NCBI RefSeq assembly: GCF_002797895.1
Contig: NZ_PGES01000001.1
Location: 806,001 to 870,000, forward strand
Reading direction: 5' to 3'
DNA: 64,000 nucleotides
Origin: Janthinobacterium sp. 67
GTDB taxonomy: Bacteria > Pseudomonadota > Gammaproteobacteria > Burkholderiales > Burkholderiaceae_D
The notes under the pieces: model-generated
What the model saw: only the letters and a program-made list of their open reading frames with translations
Told to the model about the DNA's origin: nothing
Databases searched by the model: none
Part shown: piece by piece, positions 53,559-62,300 of the stretch
How positions within the stretch are numbered: position 1 is the stretch's first letter
How the letters are laid out: every line of letters begins with the position of its first letter
Translations under genes and position numbers: made by a program

Positions 53559-53818
53559 GTGTTGATACTCCTCAGTAAGTGGAAAATTAATTCTACACGT
53601 TTTTGCAAACTGTCAATTTACGCTTGCAAGTTGGGCCGAACTAAATATGATGGAGGTGGATGCCTCGACAGTGGGGTTATCCATGCGTTCGCCTCGAGAT
53701 TGTAATTATAGCATTTTTATTATTCATAGTATAATGATTTCCATGGCGCAGAATGGTCTGCGTTCATGCCGGACGCCGCAGTCATGCGGCACCAATCGAT
53801 AGCGTTCAGGAGAATACG

Positions 53819-54238
53819 ATGAGTTTGCTAGATCAACTTGCAGGACAGGCGATGAGCGCTTTGGGCAACAAGAGTGCTGACGGGGAAGCCCCATCGGGAT
53901 TGATGGCCAGTGTGATGGACCTGGTCAACCAGCATGGCGGCTTGCCCGGCTTGCTGCAGAAATTCCAGGAAAGCGGCCTGGGCGACCAGGTGGCCAGCTG
54001 GATCGGCACGGGCGCCAATGCGCCCGTCTCCGGCGAACAGATCAAGGATGCGCTCGGTAGCGACACGATCAGCCAGATCGCGGAAAAAGCGGGCGTCGCA
54101 CCGGACGCGGCCTCGGGCGGCCTGGCTGCCTTGCTGCCCCAACTGATCGACAAGCTGACCCCCGACGGTCAGGTGCCGGAAGGCAATGACCTCGTCAGCC
54201 AGGGTTTGAATATGCTCAAGGGCAAGATCTTCGGTTGA
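53819..54238 (+). CDS. YidB family protein (DUF937)
   Basis: A 139-residue cytoplasmic protein with the YidB/DUF937 pattern: SLLDQLAGQAMSALGN, QHGGLPGLLQKFQESGLGDQ VASWIGTGANAPVSGEQIKD and ALLPQLIDKLTPDGQVPE. Function unknown. CAGGAG precedes the ATG; a longer frame from 53753 is not YidB-like. A strong terminator follows directly, so it is monocistronic. Confidence 0.9.
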   Translation: MSLLDQLAGQAMSALGNKSADGEAPSGLMASVMDLVNQHGGLPGLLQKFQESGLGDQVASWIGTGANAPVSGEQIKDALGSDTISQIAEKAGVAPDAASGGLAALLPQLIDKLTPDGQVPEGNDLVSQGLNMLKGKIFG

Positions 54239-54256
54239 TCAGACAATGCCACAACC

Positions 54257-54288
54257 AAAAACCTCGCAGCGATGCGAGGTTTTTTTTG
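54257..54288 (+). terminator. Rho-independent terminator
   Basis: Stem AACCTCGCA (54260-54268) with TGCGAGGTT (54273-54281), loop GCGA, then eight T from 54280. The AAAA ahead of the stem lets it also work for the convergent LacI gene ending at 54291. Confidence 0.93.
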
Positions 54289-54290
54289 TT

Positions 54291-55400
54291 TTAAGCGGCG
54301 GCCATCATGCCGAGACGTTGCGCCATATACGCCGGTTCACTGGTCAGCCTGGCCGTACTTCCCTCCACCAGATACGAGCAATAGCGGCGCCGTTCGGCGA
54401 TGCCGCCGCGCCGTTCCATCAGTTCGCCCAGCATGGCGACGGCGTCCGTAGCCATCTTTTGCACTGGCTGGCGCAGGGTGGTGATGTCGTAGCTGAGCCA
54501 GCCCGATGCTTCCAGCGCGTCGAAACCGGCCACCGACATTTGCAGCGGCACTTCGATGCCCATCTGATGCCGCGCCGTGTCCAGGCAGCCGATGGCCATG
54601 ATGTCGTTGCCGCAAATGACGGCGTCCGGCACGCGGCCCAGGCGGTCGATGACCTTGCGCAAGCCGCGTCCGCCGCTGGCGTAATCGTAGTTGCCGCTGA
54701 CGACGATGGGCGCGGGCAAGCCCAGGCTCAGCAGACGGTCCAGCATGCCGGCCTTGCGCTCCTGCGCGACGGCCGAGTCGCCGGGACCGTCGATGATGGC
54801 GAACTGGCGGTGGCCCGCCTCGGCCAGGCGCGAGACGAGCAGGCGCGCCGCTTCGGCCTGGTCGCACAGCACGGCATGCACGGCGTGCTCGCGCGGGCTG
54901 CGGTTGAACAGCACCAGCGGCACGTCGCGCCGGCCGAATTCAGCCATCTGCTCGTCCGACAGGCAGGCGGCCACGACGGCGCCATCGACCTGGTATTGCC
55001 ACACATCGCCCAAGACCTTGCCGATGTCCGCTTCGCGCTCGAGGGTAAACAACAGGAGACGCTTGCCCTGGCGGGCGATTTGCTGGCTCAGGTCGGACAA
55101 TACTTGCGGATAGTACAGATTGGCCAGGTTGGAAATGATGACGGCCACCAGGTTCGAGCGGCGCGTGATCAGGCTGCGCGCGGCTGCATTGGGGATGTAG
55201 TCGAGGCTGATGGCCGCCTGCATGACCTTGGCGTGGGTGGCTGGCGAAACGCTGGCGCCCGGCTTGAAGCAGCGCGACACGGCCGATTGCGACACGCCGG
55301 CCAGCAGGGCCACGTCATACGAGGTCACGCGCCGATCGGCACCGGGTATGGCGCGGGTGGTGGTGCTGGATGTCCTGGCTACAGTATTCTTTTTTCGCAT
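54291..55400 (-). CDS. LacI-family transcriptional regulator
   Basis: A 369-residue repressor-type regulator. HTH and hinge: VTSYDVALLAGVSQSAVSRC followed by FKPGASVSPATHAKVMQAA and YIPNAAARSLI. The periplasmic-binding-like domain (LVAVIISNLANLYYPQVLSD onward, VAGFDALEASGWLSYDITTL near the end) senses a sugar-like ligand. Start at 55400 (MRKKNTVARTSS) leaves a basic N-terminal tail; the ribosome binding site is weak. No metabolic target gene is adjacent, so its regulon is elsewhere or global. Confidence 0.88.
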   Translation of the reverse strand: MRKKNTVARTSSTTTRAIPGADRRVTSYDVALLAGVSQSAVSRCFKPGASVSPATHAKVMQAAISLDYIPNAAARSLITRRSNLVAVIISNLANLYYPQVLSDLSQQIARQGKRLLLFTLEREADIGKVLGDVWQYQVDGAVVAACLSDEQMAEFGRRDVPLVLFNRSPREHAVHAVLCDQAEAARLLVSRLAEAGHRQFAIIDGPGDSAVAQERKAGMLDRLLSLGLPAPIVVSGNYDYASGGRGLRKVIDRLGRVPDAVICGNDIMAIGCLDTARHQMGIEVPLQMSVAGFDALEASGWLSYDITTLRQPVQKMATDAVAMLGELMERRGGIAERRRYCSYLVEGSTARLTSEPAYMAQRLGMMAAA

Positions 55401-55566
55401 AGTGGTCTGGCAAGCAACCTGTCTCAAAGTATTCCTGCAGGCCCGGCCGCTTGTGGCGGCCTGGGCGGGAAAAATGAGCATAGCGAAAATATTTCCATGT
55501 GGCAAGACTGTTTTCTTATCCATGTTGCAAATAATTTGATTTAATGGCAAGTGGTATGCTTGCTCC

Positions 55567-57618
55567 TCAATCTGGACTGTCGCAGGGGCCGCTGCCATAA
55601 GGGCTGATGCGTCCCGGCGGGTCCACGCGGCGGGCGCTGAAATCGCTGGCCAGGGTGGGTAAGGGGAAGTCCGCCGTGGCGCTCGCTTCCGTGCCGCTCA
55701 CCGTACCCCGCACAGTCAATGCGATGCGCACCCAGGAACCGAAGTTGCGCGGATAGCTGACGGTGACGGTGGCCATGCCCAGCGCGTCGCTCAGGCCGCT
55801 GGCGCTGACGGTCAGGGGAATGCCCGGGTCGAGCACGCCATTGCCGTTGCCATCGTAGGCGGCATCAAAAATACCATTGCGCAAGACGTCCTCGTTGGCG
55901 CAGCTGTAATTGGGCAGGGCCAGGCGCCAGACGCCCGTGTCGGGGAACTCGGGCTTGTCCGCTTGCCACACATAGTATCCCTTGGCATAGCGGCTGGGCC
56001 AGGCGGCGGCCGTGATGGCGACGCCGGGCACGGCGTTGCCGGCGCTGTCGGATACGAATACGGCAAAGTCCTTTTGCAGCACGCTGGCTGAATACTCGCG
56101 CAGCAGGCTGCCCGTGCCCAGCTTGATCGACAGCGCTTGCCGCGCCACCGTCAGGCGCACGAGGGCCGTGGCCGCCGCTTGCGCAGCGCCCTCGATGCGG
56201 GCCTGGATCAGTACGCCATCGCGGCCGCTGTCGGCTGCTCCCGCCACGTACTCGGCACGCGCCAGGCCGTCGCTGCCCGTCAGCACGCGGCCCGCCTGCC
56301 GCAGGTAGCCGCCGCTGGGGTCGCTCAAGATGGTAAACAGCACGGGCGCGTTCTTGACCAGGTTGTTGGCCGTGCCATCGCGCACGGCGGCGCCGATGAT
56401 GCTGATACTGGCGCTGCCGGCCGATGGCGTCATATTGGCGCGCAGCACGGCCGGCTCCGCTTGCACGGCCAATTTGCTGGCGGCGCTCAGGGGCGCGACG
56501 AATTCCAGCCGCGTCTGCGCCGAGGGGCCGCCGGCCACGGCCGCCGTGATGGTGGCCACGCCCGCGTTGGCCGATTGCACATAGCTGCGCGGCAAGTTGC
56601 CATTGCTGAACATCAAGCTGACAGGCAAGGCCTGGCTGCAGGCGCTGTCCGCAAACAGGCTGCCGCGCGAGGTCGACAGGCTGGCGCTACCCGTTTGCGC
56701 CACGCCCGCCTTGTCGTAGCGCACGTCGATGGGCTGGCACGCCAGGGTGACCACTTCCGGCAACACGTCGGCGCCGCCGGCATCCTGGCTTACGGCCGGG
56801 CTCAGGCGCAGGTCGCTGCCCGCCACGGCATACGCCTGTGTGGCGGCCGCGCCCAGCGCATTGACGGACACGGCATCCTTGCCCAGGCTGCCTGCCGTCA
56901 GGCGCAGCACCAGCTGGCCTTGCGCATTGCTGAGCGCTGCGCCGCCATCCTTGACACGCACGCCGTTGCCGGCGCCCGTGCTGTAGGCGATGGCGGCGCC
57001 GGAAACGGGTTTGCGCGCCGAGTCGCGCACGGTGACGGTGAGGTCGGCGCCCTGGCCCAGCATCAAGGCGGCGGGCCCCAGCACTTCCACGGTGCTGCCC
57101 GTGACGGCCACCGTACCCTTGCCGCTGCGCATGCCCACATTGGCCGTCACGGTGATGCTGCGGTTGCTGTTGGCGCCTCCCGTGCCCAGCAGGGCGCGCG
57201 CCTGGCCATTCTTGTCCGTCACGGCATCGACGCTGCCGAGGATGCCGGAATCGGTAGCAAAGGAAATCTTCGCGTTGGGCAAGGCGAGGTTGGCGTCATC
57301 CTTGACGAGGGCCGTGACGGCCACTTCACTGCCGGCCAGGCCCGCCGAAGCCAGTTCCGTGCTGGAAAACACGAGGTTGACGGCGCTGGCCAGGGTGGCC
57401 GGCTCGGGCGGCGTGACTGGCGGTATCACGGGCGGCGTCACCGGTGGCGTGACGGGCGGATTGAGGGGTGGCGGGCTGCCGCCGCAGCCTGCCGTGCCGT
57501 GCAGCCCGCAACCGGCGCCGGCCTGGGTATCGGCCGAACCGCCGCCGCAGCCGGCCAGGGAAACGAGGAAAGCCGCCAGCAAGGCAGCGGACAGGTGGCG
57601 CAGGGGAGCATGGGGCAC
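55567..57618 (-). CDS. Lipoprotein with Ig-like (Big_1/invasin-type) domains
   Basis: A 683-residue surface-type lipoprotein. The signal ends with lipobox LAGC (LAAFLVSLAGCGGG), followed by a Cys/Gly stretch and a Pro-repeat linker (PPVTPPVTPPVIPPVTPPEP). Then come several Ig-like domains of the invasin/intimin kind: VTALVKDDANLALPNAKISF, TVTVRDSARKPVSGAAIAYS and FAVFVSDSAGNAVPGVAITA. The GTG at 57618 with GGAG upstream is the best start; the frame extends to 57768, but that part is not signal-like. Likely a surface or periplasmic structural/adhesin-like protein. Confidence 0.82.
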   Translation of the reverse strand: MPHAPLRHLSAALLAAFLVSLAGCGGGSADTQAGAGCGLHGTAGCGGSPPPLNPPVTPPVTPPVIPPVTPPEPATLASAVNLVFSSTELASAGLAGSEVAVTALVKDDANLALPNAKISFATDSGILGSVDAVTDKNGQARALLGTGGANSNRSITVTANVGMRSGKGTVAVTGSTVEVLGPAALMLGQGADLTVTVRDSARKPVSGAAIAYSTGAGNGVRVKDGGAALSNAQGQLVLRLTAGSLGKDAVSVNALGAAATQAYAVAGSDLRLSPAVSQDAGGADVLPEVVTLACQPIDVRYDKAGVAQTGSASLSTSRGSLFADSACSQALPVSLMFSNGNLPRSYVQSANAGVATITAAVAGGPSAQTRLEFVAPLSAASKLAVQAEPAVLRANMTPSAGSASISIIGAAVRDGTANNLVKNAPVLFTILSDPSGGYLRQAGRVLTGSDGLARAEYVAGAADSGRDGVLIQARIEGAAQAAATALVRLTVARQALSIKLGTGSLLREYSASVLQKDFAVFVSDSAGNAVPGVAITAAAWPSRYAKGYYVWQADKPEFPDTGVWRLALPNYSCANEDVLRNGIFDAAYDGNGNGVLDPGIPLTVSASGLSDALGMATVTVSYPRNFGSWVRIALTVRGTVSGTEASATADFPLPTLASDFSARRVDPPGRISPYGSGPCDSPD

Positions 57619-57797
57619 GACGGGTCTCCGGGAGCTGGCCGAGTTGCTCGGCGTTAATTTCCCAAGAGTATCTTTTGCGGGCGGCTGGTACTTGATGCAA
57701 AGCAAGCTTATGCTGTTGAGCTCGTCGGACGGGTTTTGCTGGTGCAAAGCCCTGCCTTCTGATAACATAACGCCCCTTTATTCAGGGAAGGGTCGAC

Positions 57798-59048
57798 ATG
57801 GCCAATGCTTGCGGCGTCGATTTCGGCACGTCAAATTCCACGGTAGGCTGGGCGCGTCCCGGGCAGAGCACCATGCTCGGCCTGGAAGATGGCAAGACGA
57901 CCTTACCGTCCGTCGTCTTCTTCAATGCGGAAGACGAGGAAGTCAGTTTTGGCCGCGCGGCGCTGGCCGGCTATCTGGCCGGTTACGAGGGGCGCTTGAT
58001 GCGCTCGCTGAAAAGCTTGCTGGGTACCAGTCTCATCGATGGCCAGACGGAAGTGGGCGGCCGCGCGCTGCCGTTCCGTATGCTGTTGGCGCAATTCATT
58101 GGCGAAGTGAAACGCCGCGCCGAGCAGTCCGCCGGCCGCGAATTCTCGTCCGCCGTGTTCGGCCGTCCCGTCTTCTTTATCGATGACAATGTGCAAGCCG
58201 ACCAGCTGGCGCAAGACACGTTGGCCGAAGTGGCCCGTTCCGTCGGCTTCAAGGACGTCGCCTTCCAGTTCGAGCCGATCGCCGCCGCCTTCGACTACGA
58301 GTCGCAGATAACCAAGGAAGAGCTGGTGCTGATCGCCGACATCGGCGGCGGCACCTCCGACTTTTCGCTGGTGCGCTTGTCGCCGGAACGGGCGAAAAAG
58401 GCCGAGCGCCGTGACGATATCCTCGCCACCGGCGGCGTGCACATCGGTGGCACGGACTTCGATAAATACCTGAGCCTGTCTTCCGTCATGCCGCTGCTCG
58501 GCTATGGCAGCCGCCTGCACAATAATAGCGAAGTGCCGTCCAGCTATTATTTCAACCTGGCGACCTGGCATACCATCAACCTGGCCTACACGAAGAAGAT
58601 CTGGGTGCAACTGGCCGACGTGTGCCGCGATGCGCGTGAGCAAGACAAGATGGGGCGTCTGCAAAAGCTGATCGACGAGCGCGCCGGCCACTGGCTGGCC
58701 ATGAAAGTGGAAGAGGGCAAGATCGCCCTGTCCGATGCGGCCGAAGTGCAGCTGGAACTGGACCGCTTGTCGCCCGCGCAAAGCCTGCTGCTCAAACGCG
58801 CGCAGTTCGACGAGGCCATTGGCCACCTGTGCGGTTCCGTGGAAGACACCGTGTTGCGTTTGCTGCGCGACGCGGGCGTGGCGCCGGAAGCCGTCGACAC
58901 CGTCTTCTTTACGGGCGGCTCCAGCGGCGTGCGCTTGCTGCGTGAAAAGATCGCGGCCCTGGTGCCGGCCGCGCGCAAGGTCGAAGGCGACTTGTTCGGC
59001 AGTATTGGTGCCGGCTTGGCGCTGGACGCCGTGCGCAAGTTCGGCTAA
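57798..59048 (+). CDS. yegD: Hsp70-family chaperone, YegD type
   Basis: A 416-residue protein with an Hsp70 ATPase domain: phosphate-1 loop CGVDFGTSNSTVGWARPG, ADIGGGTSDFSLVRLS (phosphate-2) and FTGGSSGVRLLREKIAAL. The DnaK substrate-binding domain is missing, as in E. coli YegD. Role unknown, probably chaperone-like ATPase. AGGGAAGGGTCGAC lies before the ATG. 38 bases separate it from the exonuclease gene, so they may be co-transcribed. Confidence 0.92.
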   Translation: MANACGVDFGTSNSTVGWARPGQSTMLGLEDGKTTLPSVVFFNAEDEEVSFGRAALAGYLAGYEGRLMRSLKSLLGTSLIDGQTEVGGRALPFRMLLAQFIGEVKRRAEQSAGREFSSAVFGRPVFFIDDNVQADQLAQDTLAEVARSVGFKDVAFQFEPIAAAFDYESQITKEELVLIADIGGGTSDFSLVRLSPERAKKAERRDDILATGGVHIGGTDFDKYLSLSSVMPLLGYGSRLHNNSEVPSSYYFNLATWHTINLAYTKKIWVQLADVCRDAREQDKMGRLQKLIDERAGHWLAMKVEEGKIALSDAAEVQLELDRLSPAQSLLLKRAQFDEAIGHLCGSVEDTVLRLLRDAGVAPEAVDTVFFTGGSSGVRLLREKIAALVPAARKVEGDLFGSIGAGLALDAVRKFG

Positions 59049-59086
59049 GCTGGCCCACCGCAGCATCGCAGAAAGAGCCTGACTTC

Positions 59087-59716
59087 ATGAATGTGTTTGA
59101 CAAACCGATCGTCATGATCGACTTCGAGACGACCGGATTGTCGCCCGACATGGGCGACCGCATCACGGAAGTGGCGGCGCTGCGTATCGAGGGCGGGCGG
59201 ATCACGGACCGCTACGTGACCCTGATCAATTGCAATGCGCGCATTCCCTCGTTCATCACGGGCTTGACGGGCATTACGCAGGCGATGGTCGACAAGGCGC
59301 CGCCCGTGGCCGAGGTGGTGCCGCAGTTGCTCGACTTTATCGGCAGCGATGCCTTGTCGGCGCACAATGCCAGCTTCGATGAAAAATTCCTGCGCGCGGA
59401 AAGCGCCAGGCTGAACCTGACACCGGCGCACCAGTCGCTCGTGTGTTCATTAAAACTGTCGCGCCGCGTGTTTCCCGGCATGGCCAGCTACAAGCTGGGC
59501 CAGCTGTCGAGCCAGCTGGGCATCGCCTTCAAGAGCGCCGCCCACAGGGCCGAATCCGATGCGGAAGTGGCGGCGCAAGTGCTGATCCATATCGGCCGCC
59601 ATTTGCGCAGCAGCTACGGCATCGCCGACGTCGACGCGGACTTGCTCGTGTCGCTGAACAAGCTGGCCGCCGCCAAGGTGCCGCAATTCCTGCAAAAGCA
59701 TCCATCGCGCCGCTGA
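59087..59716 (+). CDS. 3'-5' exonuclease, DnaQ-like DEDDh type
   Basis: A 209-residue exonuclease with all five catalytic residues: Asp12 and Glu14 (IDFETTGLSP), Asp98 (HNASFDEKFL), His153 and Asp158 (HRAESDAEVAAQVL). Length fits stand-alone exonucleases rather than the polymerase III epsilon subunit or a fusion. AGAAAGAG precedes the ATG. An imperfect hairpin lies after it (59734-59782). Confidence 0.92.
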   Translation: MNVFDKPIVMIDFETTGLSPDMGDRITEVAALRIEGGRITDRYVTLINCNARIPSFITGLTGITQAMVDKAPPVAEVVPQLLDFIGSDALSAHNASFDEKFLRAESARLNLTPAHQSLVCSLKLSRRVFPGMASYKLGQLSSQLGIAFKSAAHRAESDAEVAAQVLIHIGRHLRSSYGIADVDADLLVSLNKLAAAKVPQFLQKHPSRR

Positions 59717-59733
59717 GCGCCGATTCCTCTCTA

Positions 59734-59782
59734 AGCGGGCTCATCAAAACGATATGATTTTGTTATTTCGTTTGAGCCTGCT
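59734..59782 (+). terminator. Possible terminator hairpin
   Basis: Arms AGCGGGCTC (59734-59742) plus AAACGA (59747-59752) pair with TCGTTT (59768-59773) plus GAGCCTGCT (59774-59782), with a bulge of four bases and one mismatch. Loop is AT-rich, 15 bases. No T tract; weak support. Confidence 0.35.
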
Positions 59783-59891
59783 CAAGCCCTTCCCCCGCAT
59801 CGAATTTAAAATTTAGGCAACACACGATTCGCCGCCCTGGGCCGCCGTTTTGCGCGTGCTGTCGGCAAGCGCGATGTGGATGGGGGCGCAC

Positions 59892-61280
59892 ATGGACAAG
59901 CACCATACTGCCAGAGATAGCCACCAGGCGTATATCTGGTTCCGCACGGCTGCCGAGCAGGGCAATGCCTACGCCCAGTTCAACCTGGGATTGATGTACA
60001 AAAAGGGCGAAGGCGTGGCGCAGGACGATGCGCGCGCCTTTGTCTGGCTGCGCCTGGCCGCGCTGCAGGGGCTGGCGTTCGCGCAGAATCACCTGGGTGC
60101 CATGTATTACCATTGCCGCGGCGTGGAGCAGAGCGATGAAGACGCCGTGCTGTGGTTTCGCCGCGCAGCCGCCCAGGGTGACGCCTCGGCCCAGCAAAAC
60201 CTGGGACAGATGTACCGCAGGGGACGCGGTGTTCCGCAGAGCGACGAGCTGGCCCTGGCGTGGTTTTACCGCGCTTCAGAACAGGGCGTGGCCAGCGCGC
60301 AATCCTTGCTGGGCGAAGCGTATGCCCAGGGTCTCGGCGCGAAAAAGAACGATGCGCTGGCCCTGGCCTGGTTCCGCAAGGCAGCCTTGCAGGGCGATGC
60401 GCAGGCGCAGCTGAACCTGGGGCTCGTCTACAAGCGGGGCCAGGGCGTGGTGCAGAGCGATGCGCAGGCGCTGGCCTGGTTCCGCCAGGCCGCCGCCCAG
60501 GGACTGGCCGTGGCGCAGCGGCAACTTGGCGTGGCGTATGCGGAAGGTTTGGGCGTGGCGCCCGACCAGCTGCGCGCCTATGCCTGGCTGCAGCGGGCAG
60601 CCGAGCAGGATGACGCCGACGCCCAGTTCAACCTGGGCCTGATGCTGGCGCGCGGGCAGGGCGTGGACAAGGACGAGGCGCGCGCCGTCGCCTGGTACCG
60701 GCGTGCCGCCCTGCAAGGTCATTGCATGGCGCAATACAATCTGGGCGGCATGTTTGCGGGCGGGCGCGGCGTCACCCGCGATTTGCGCCAGGCGCTGGAC
60801 TGGTATGCGAGGGCGGCGGCCCAGGGTGCGTCGAATGCGCAGTTCAACCTGGGCGTGATGTATGCCAATGGCCAGGGCGTGGAGCGCGACGAGGTGTGCG
60901 CCGTGCGCTGGTACCGCACGGCTGCCGACCAGGGCGACGCCAGCGCGCAGAACAACCTGGGCGTCATGTATGCGAACGGCCATGGCGTGCCGCAAGACGA
61001 CGGCCTGGCCGTGCAATGGTATGCGCGCGCGGCCGGCCAGGGCCATGCGCTGGCCCAGTACAATCTGGGCGGCATGTACAACAGCGGTCGCGGCGTGGAG
61101 AGGGATCGCGTCTGCGGCTACGTGTGGCTGGCGCTGGCGGCCGAGGGCGGCGATAGCGGGGCGGCCAGGGCCCGGGAAGCGGCGGCGTCCAGGCTGGAAC
61201 CGGCGCAGCTGCAGGAGGCGCAGCAGCGCATGCGGCAATGGCACCAGCTGCGCTTTCCACAACTGCCGCCGCGCGACTGA
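59892..61280 (+). CDS. Sel1-repeat (SLR) protein, 12 tandem repeats
   Basis: A 462-residue protein made almost wholly of tandem 36-residue Sel1-like repeats, eleven complete and a twelfth partial, of the form A-x-x-W-[FY]-[RL]-x-A-A-x-Q-G-x-x-x-A-Q-x-N-L-G-x-M-[YF] with G-x-G-V. Makes an alpha-solenoid scaffold for protein contacts. No signal peptide can be seen, so cytoplasmic if the start at 59892 is right; ATGs at 59850 and 59874 are alternatives. The DUF4262/DUF6386 pair follows on the same strand, 93 bases on. Confidence 0.9.
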   Translation: MDKHHTARDSHQAYIWFRTAAEQGNAYAQFNLGLMYKKGEGVAQDDARAFVWLRLAALQGLAFAQNHLGAMYYHCRGVEQSDEDAVLWFRRAAAQGDASAQQNLGQMYRRGRGVPQSDELALAWFYRASEQGVASAQSLLGEAYAQGLGAKKNDALALAWFRKAALQGDAQAQLNLGLVYKRGQGVVQSDAQALAWFRQAAAQGLAVAQRQLGVAYAEGLGVAPDQLRAYAWLQRAAEQDDADAQFNLGLMLARGQGVDKDEARAVAWYRRAALQGHCMAQYNLGGMFAGGRGVTRDLRQALDWYARAAAQGASNAQFNLGVMYANGQGVERDEVCAVRWYRTAADQGDASAQNNLGVMYANGHGVPQDDGLAVQWYARAAGQGHALAQYNLGGMYNSGRGVERDRVCGYVWLALAAEGGDSGAARAREAAASRLEPAQLQEAQQRMRQWHQLRFPQLPPRD

Positions 61281-61373
61281 GACTGTGCGCGCATGGGCTG
61301 GCGCTGCATGCGATAATTGCCGACAGGCATGTCGCGAAGGCGGCGTCGTTCTTGGCACAGTGAAAGGTGGAAC

Positions 61374-61850
61374 ATGGTAAGGCAGGCAGGCGAGGACGCA
61401 TCCGAGCAAAAAGTCATCGACGACATCGCCACGCATGGCTGGCATGGCGTGCATATCGGTGCCGATGAAGAAGGTCCCGGCTATGCTTTTACCATAGGCG
61501 CTGGCCACAGCTTCGGCCAGCCTGAATTTCTCATCATGGGCTTGCCGCGACACATGGCCCACCAGATACTCGACGTGGCGCTGGATGCCGCGCGCAGCGG
61601 CGCCATCACGGATTTCACGGCCACCACGGACGTCTTGCTGGAAGGCCATCAGTGCGCCTTCGTGCGTGTGCCGGTCGAGCAATACCGCGACTACGTCGGC
61701 TATGCGCGCTGGTATTACCAGGGCGATGACTTTACTTTGTACCAGATCGTCTGGCCGTCGCGCGATGGGCATTTTCCATGGCAGGCGCAAGCGAGCGCGC
61801 AGTATGTGGCGAGCCAGCCCCTGCTGGGACCGGCGCCGCTGGCCGCATGA
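61374..61850 (+). CDS. DUF4262 domain-containing protein
   Basis: A 158-residue protein. Signature: VIDDIATHGWHGVHIGADEE, FTIGAGHSFGQPEFLIMGLP and late WYYQGDDFTLYQIVWPSRDG, as in DUF4262. Function unknown. GAAAGG lies nine bases before the ATG at 61374. Its stop overlaps the next start by four bases. Confidence 0.88.
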   Translation: MVRQAGEDASEQKVIDDIATHGWHGVHIGADEEGPGYAFTIGAGHSFGQPEFLIMGLPRHMAHQILDVALDAARSGAITDFTATTDVLLEGHQCAFVRVPVEQYRDYVGYARWYYQGDDFTLYQIVWPSRDGHFPWQAQASAQYVASQPLLGPAPLAA

Positions 61851-62275
61851 CGCGCATCGTCACGGGTACGGCTACCGTGTGCGTGTTCGACCCGGCCCTC
61901 TTGCGCCACAGGCTGGAAGACGACTGCGACTGGTGGAGCATCCCCAGCGCGGAACTGGCGGCCGTGAATGCGGGGCAAGCGGCGTTTTTCAACGTGGGCG
62001 GCGACGGCGCGTATGAACTCGCCTTGCATGCCGAACTTGCCGAGCCGCAGGTGATCGTGCACCTGGCCGTCGTCTCGGGCCGCGTCTTCATCGGCGCCGG
62101 AGAGGACGTCACGGGCGGCGGCCTGGAACCGGACACGGCCTATGGCGGCCTGTTCGTGGACCTGCCCGCAGGCAGCTACCGTGTGCAGGCGCGCCGCGAT
62201 GGCGCCCACATCAGCCTGGCATTCGTGCCCGATGCGCGCAGCGGCAATGCGTTTGGCGACCTTGTGCGTATTTGA
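61847..62275 (+). CDS. DUF6386-like protein
   Basis: A 142-residue beta-rich protein. The pattern VCVFDPALLRHRLEDDCDWW, FFNVGGDGAYELALHAELA and LFVDLPAGSYRVQARRD fits DUF6386; this family name is from memory of the pattern. Start at 61847 overlaps the DUF4262 stop (ATGA). No signal peptide. Both are likely made as a unit, and these small domains often occur near polymorphic toxin/immunity or scaffold genes; no toxin is visible here. Confidence 0.65.
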   Translation: MTRIVTGTATVCVFDPALLRHRLEDDCDWWSIPSAELAAVNAGQAAFFNVGGDGAYELALHAELAEPQVIVHLAVVSGRVFIGAGEDVTGGGLEPDTAYGGLFVDLPAGSYRVQARRDGAHISLAFVPDARSGNAFGDLVRI

Positions 62276-62300
62276 TCTTGCGTACCCGTATTGCCCCGGG

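Noticed and set aside
53730..53735. TATAAT upstream of yidB
   Set aside because: AT-rich surroundings but no -35 hexamer at 16-18 bases; too weak to call a promoter.
59892..61280. Tandem DNA repeats that might be CRISPR or a satellite
   Set aside because: Period is 108 bases, coding throughout and diverged at DNA level; it is the Sel1 protein repeat.
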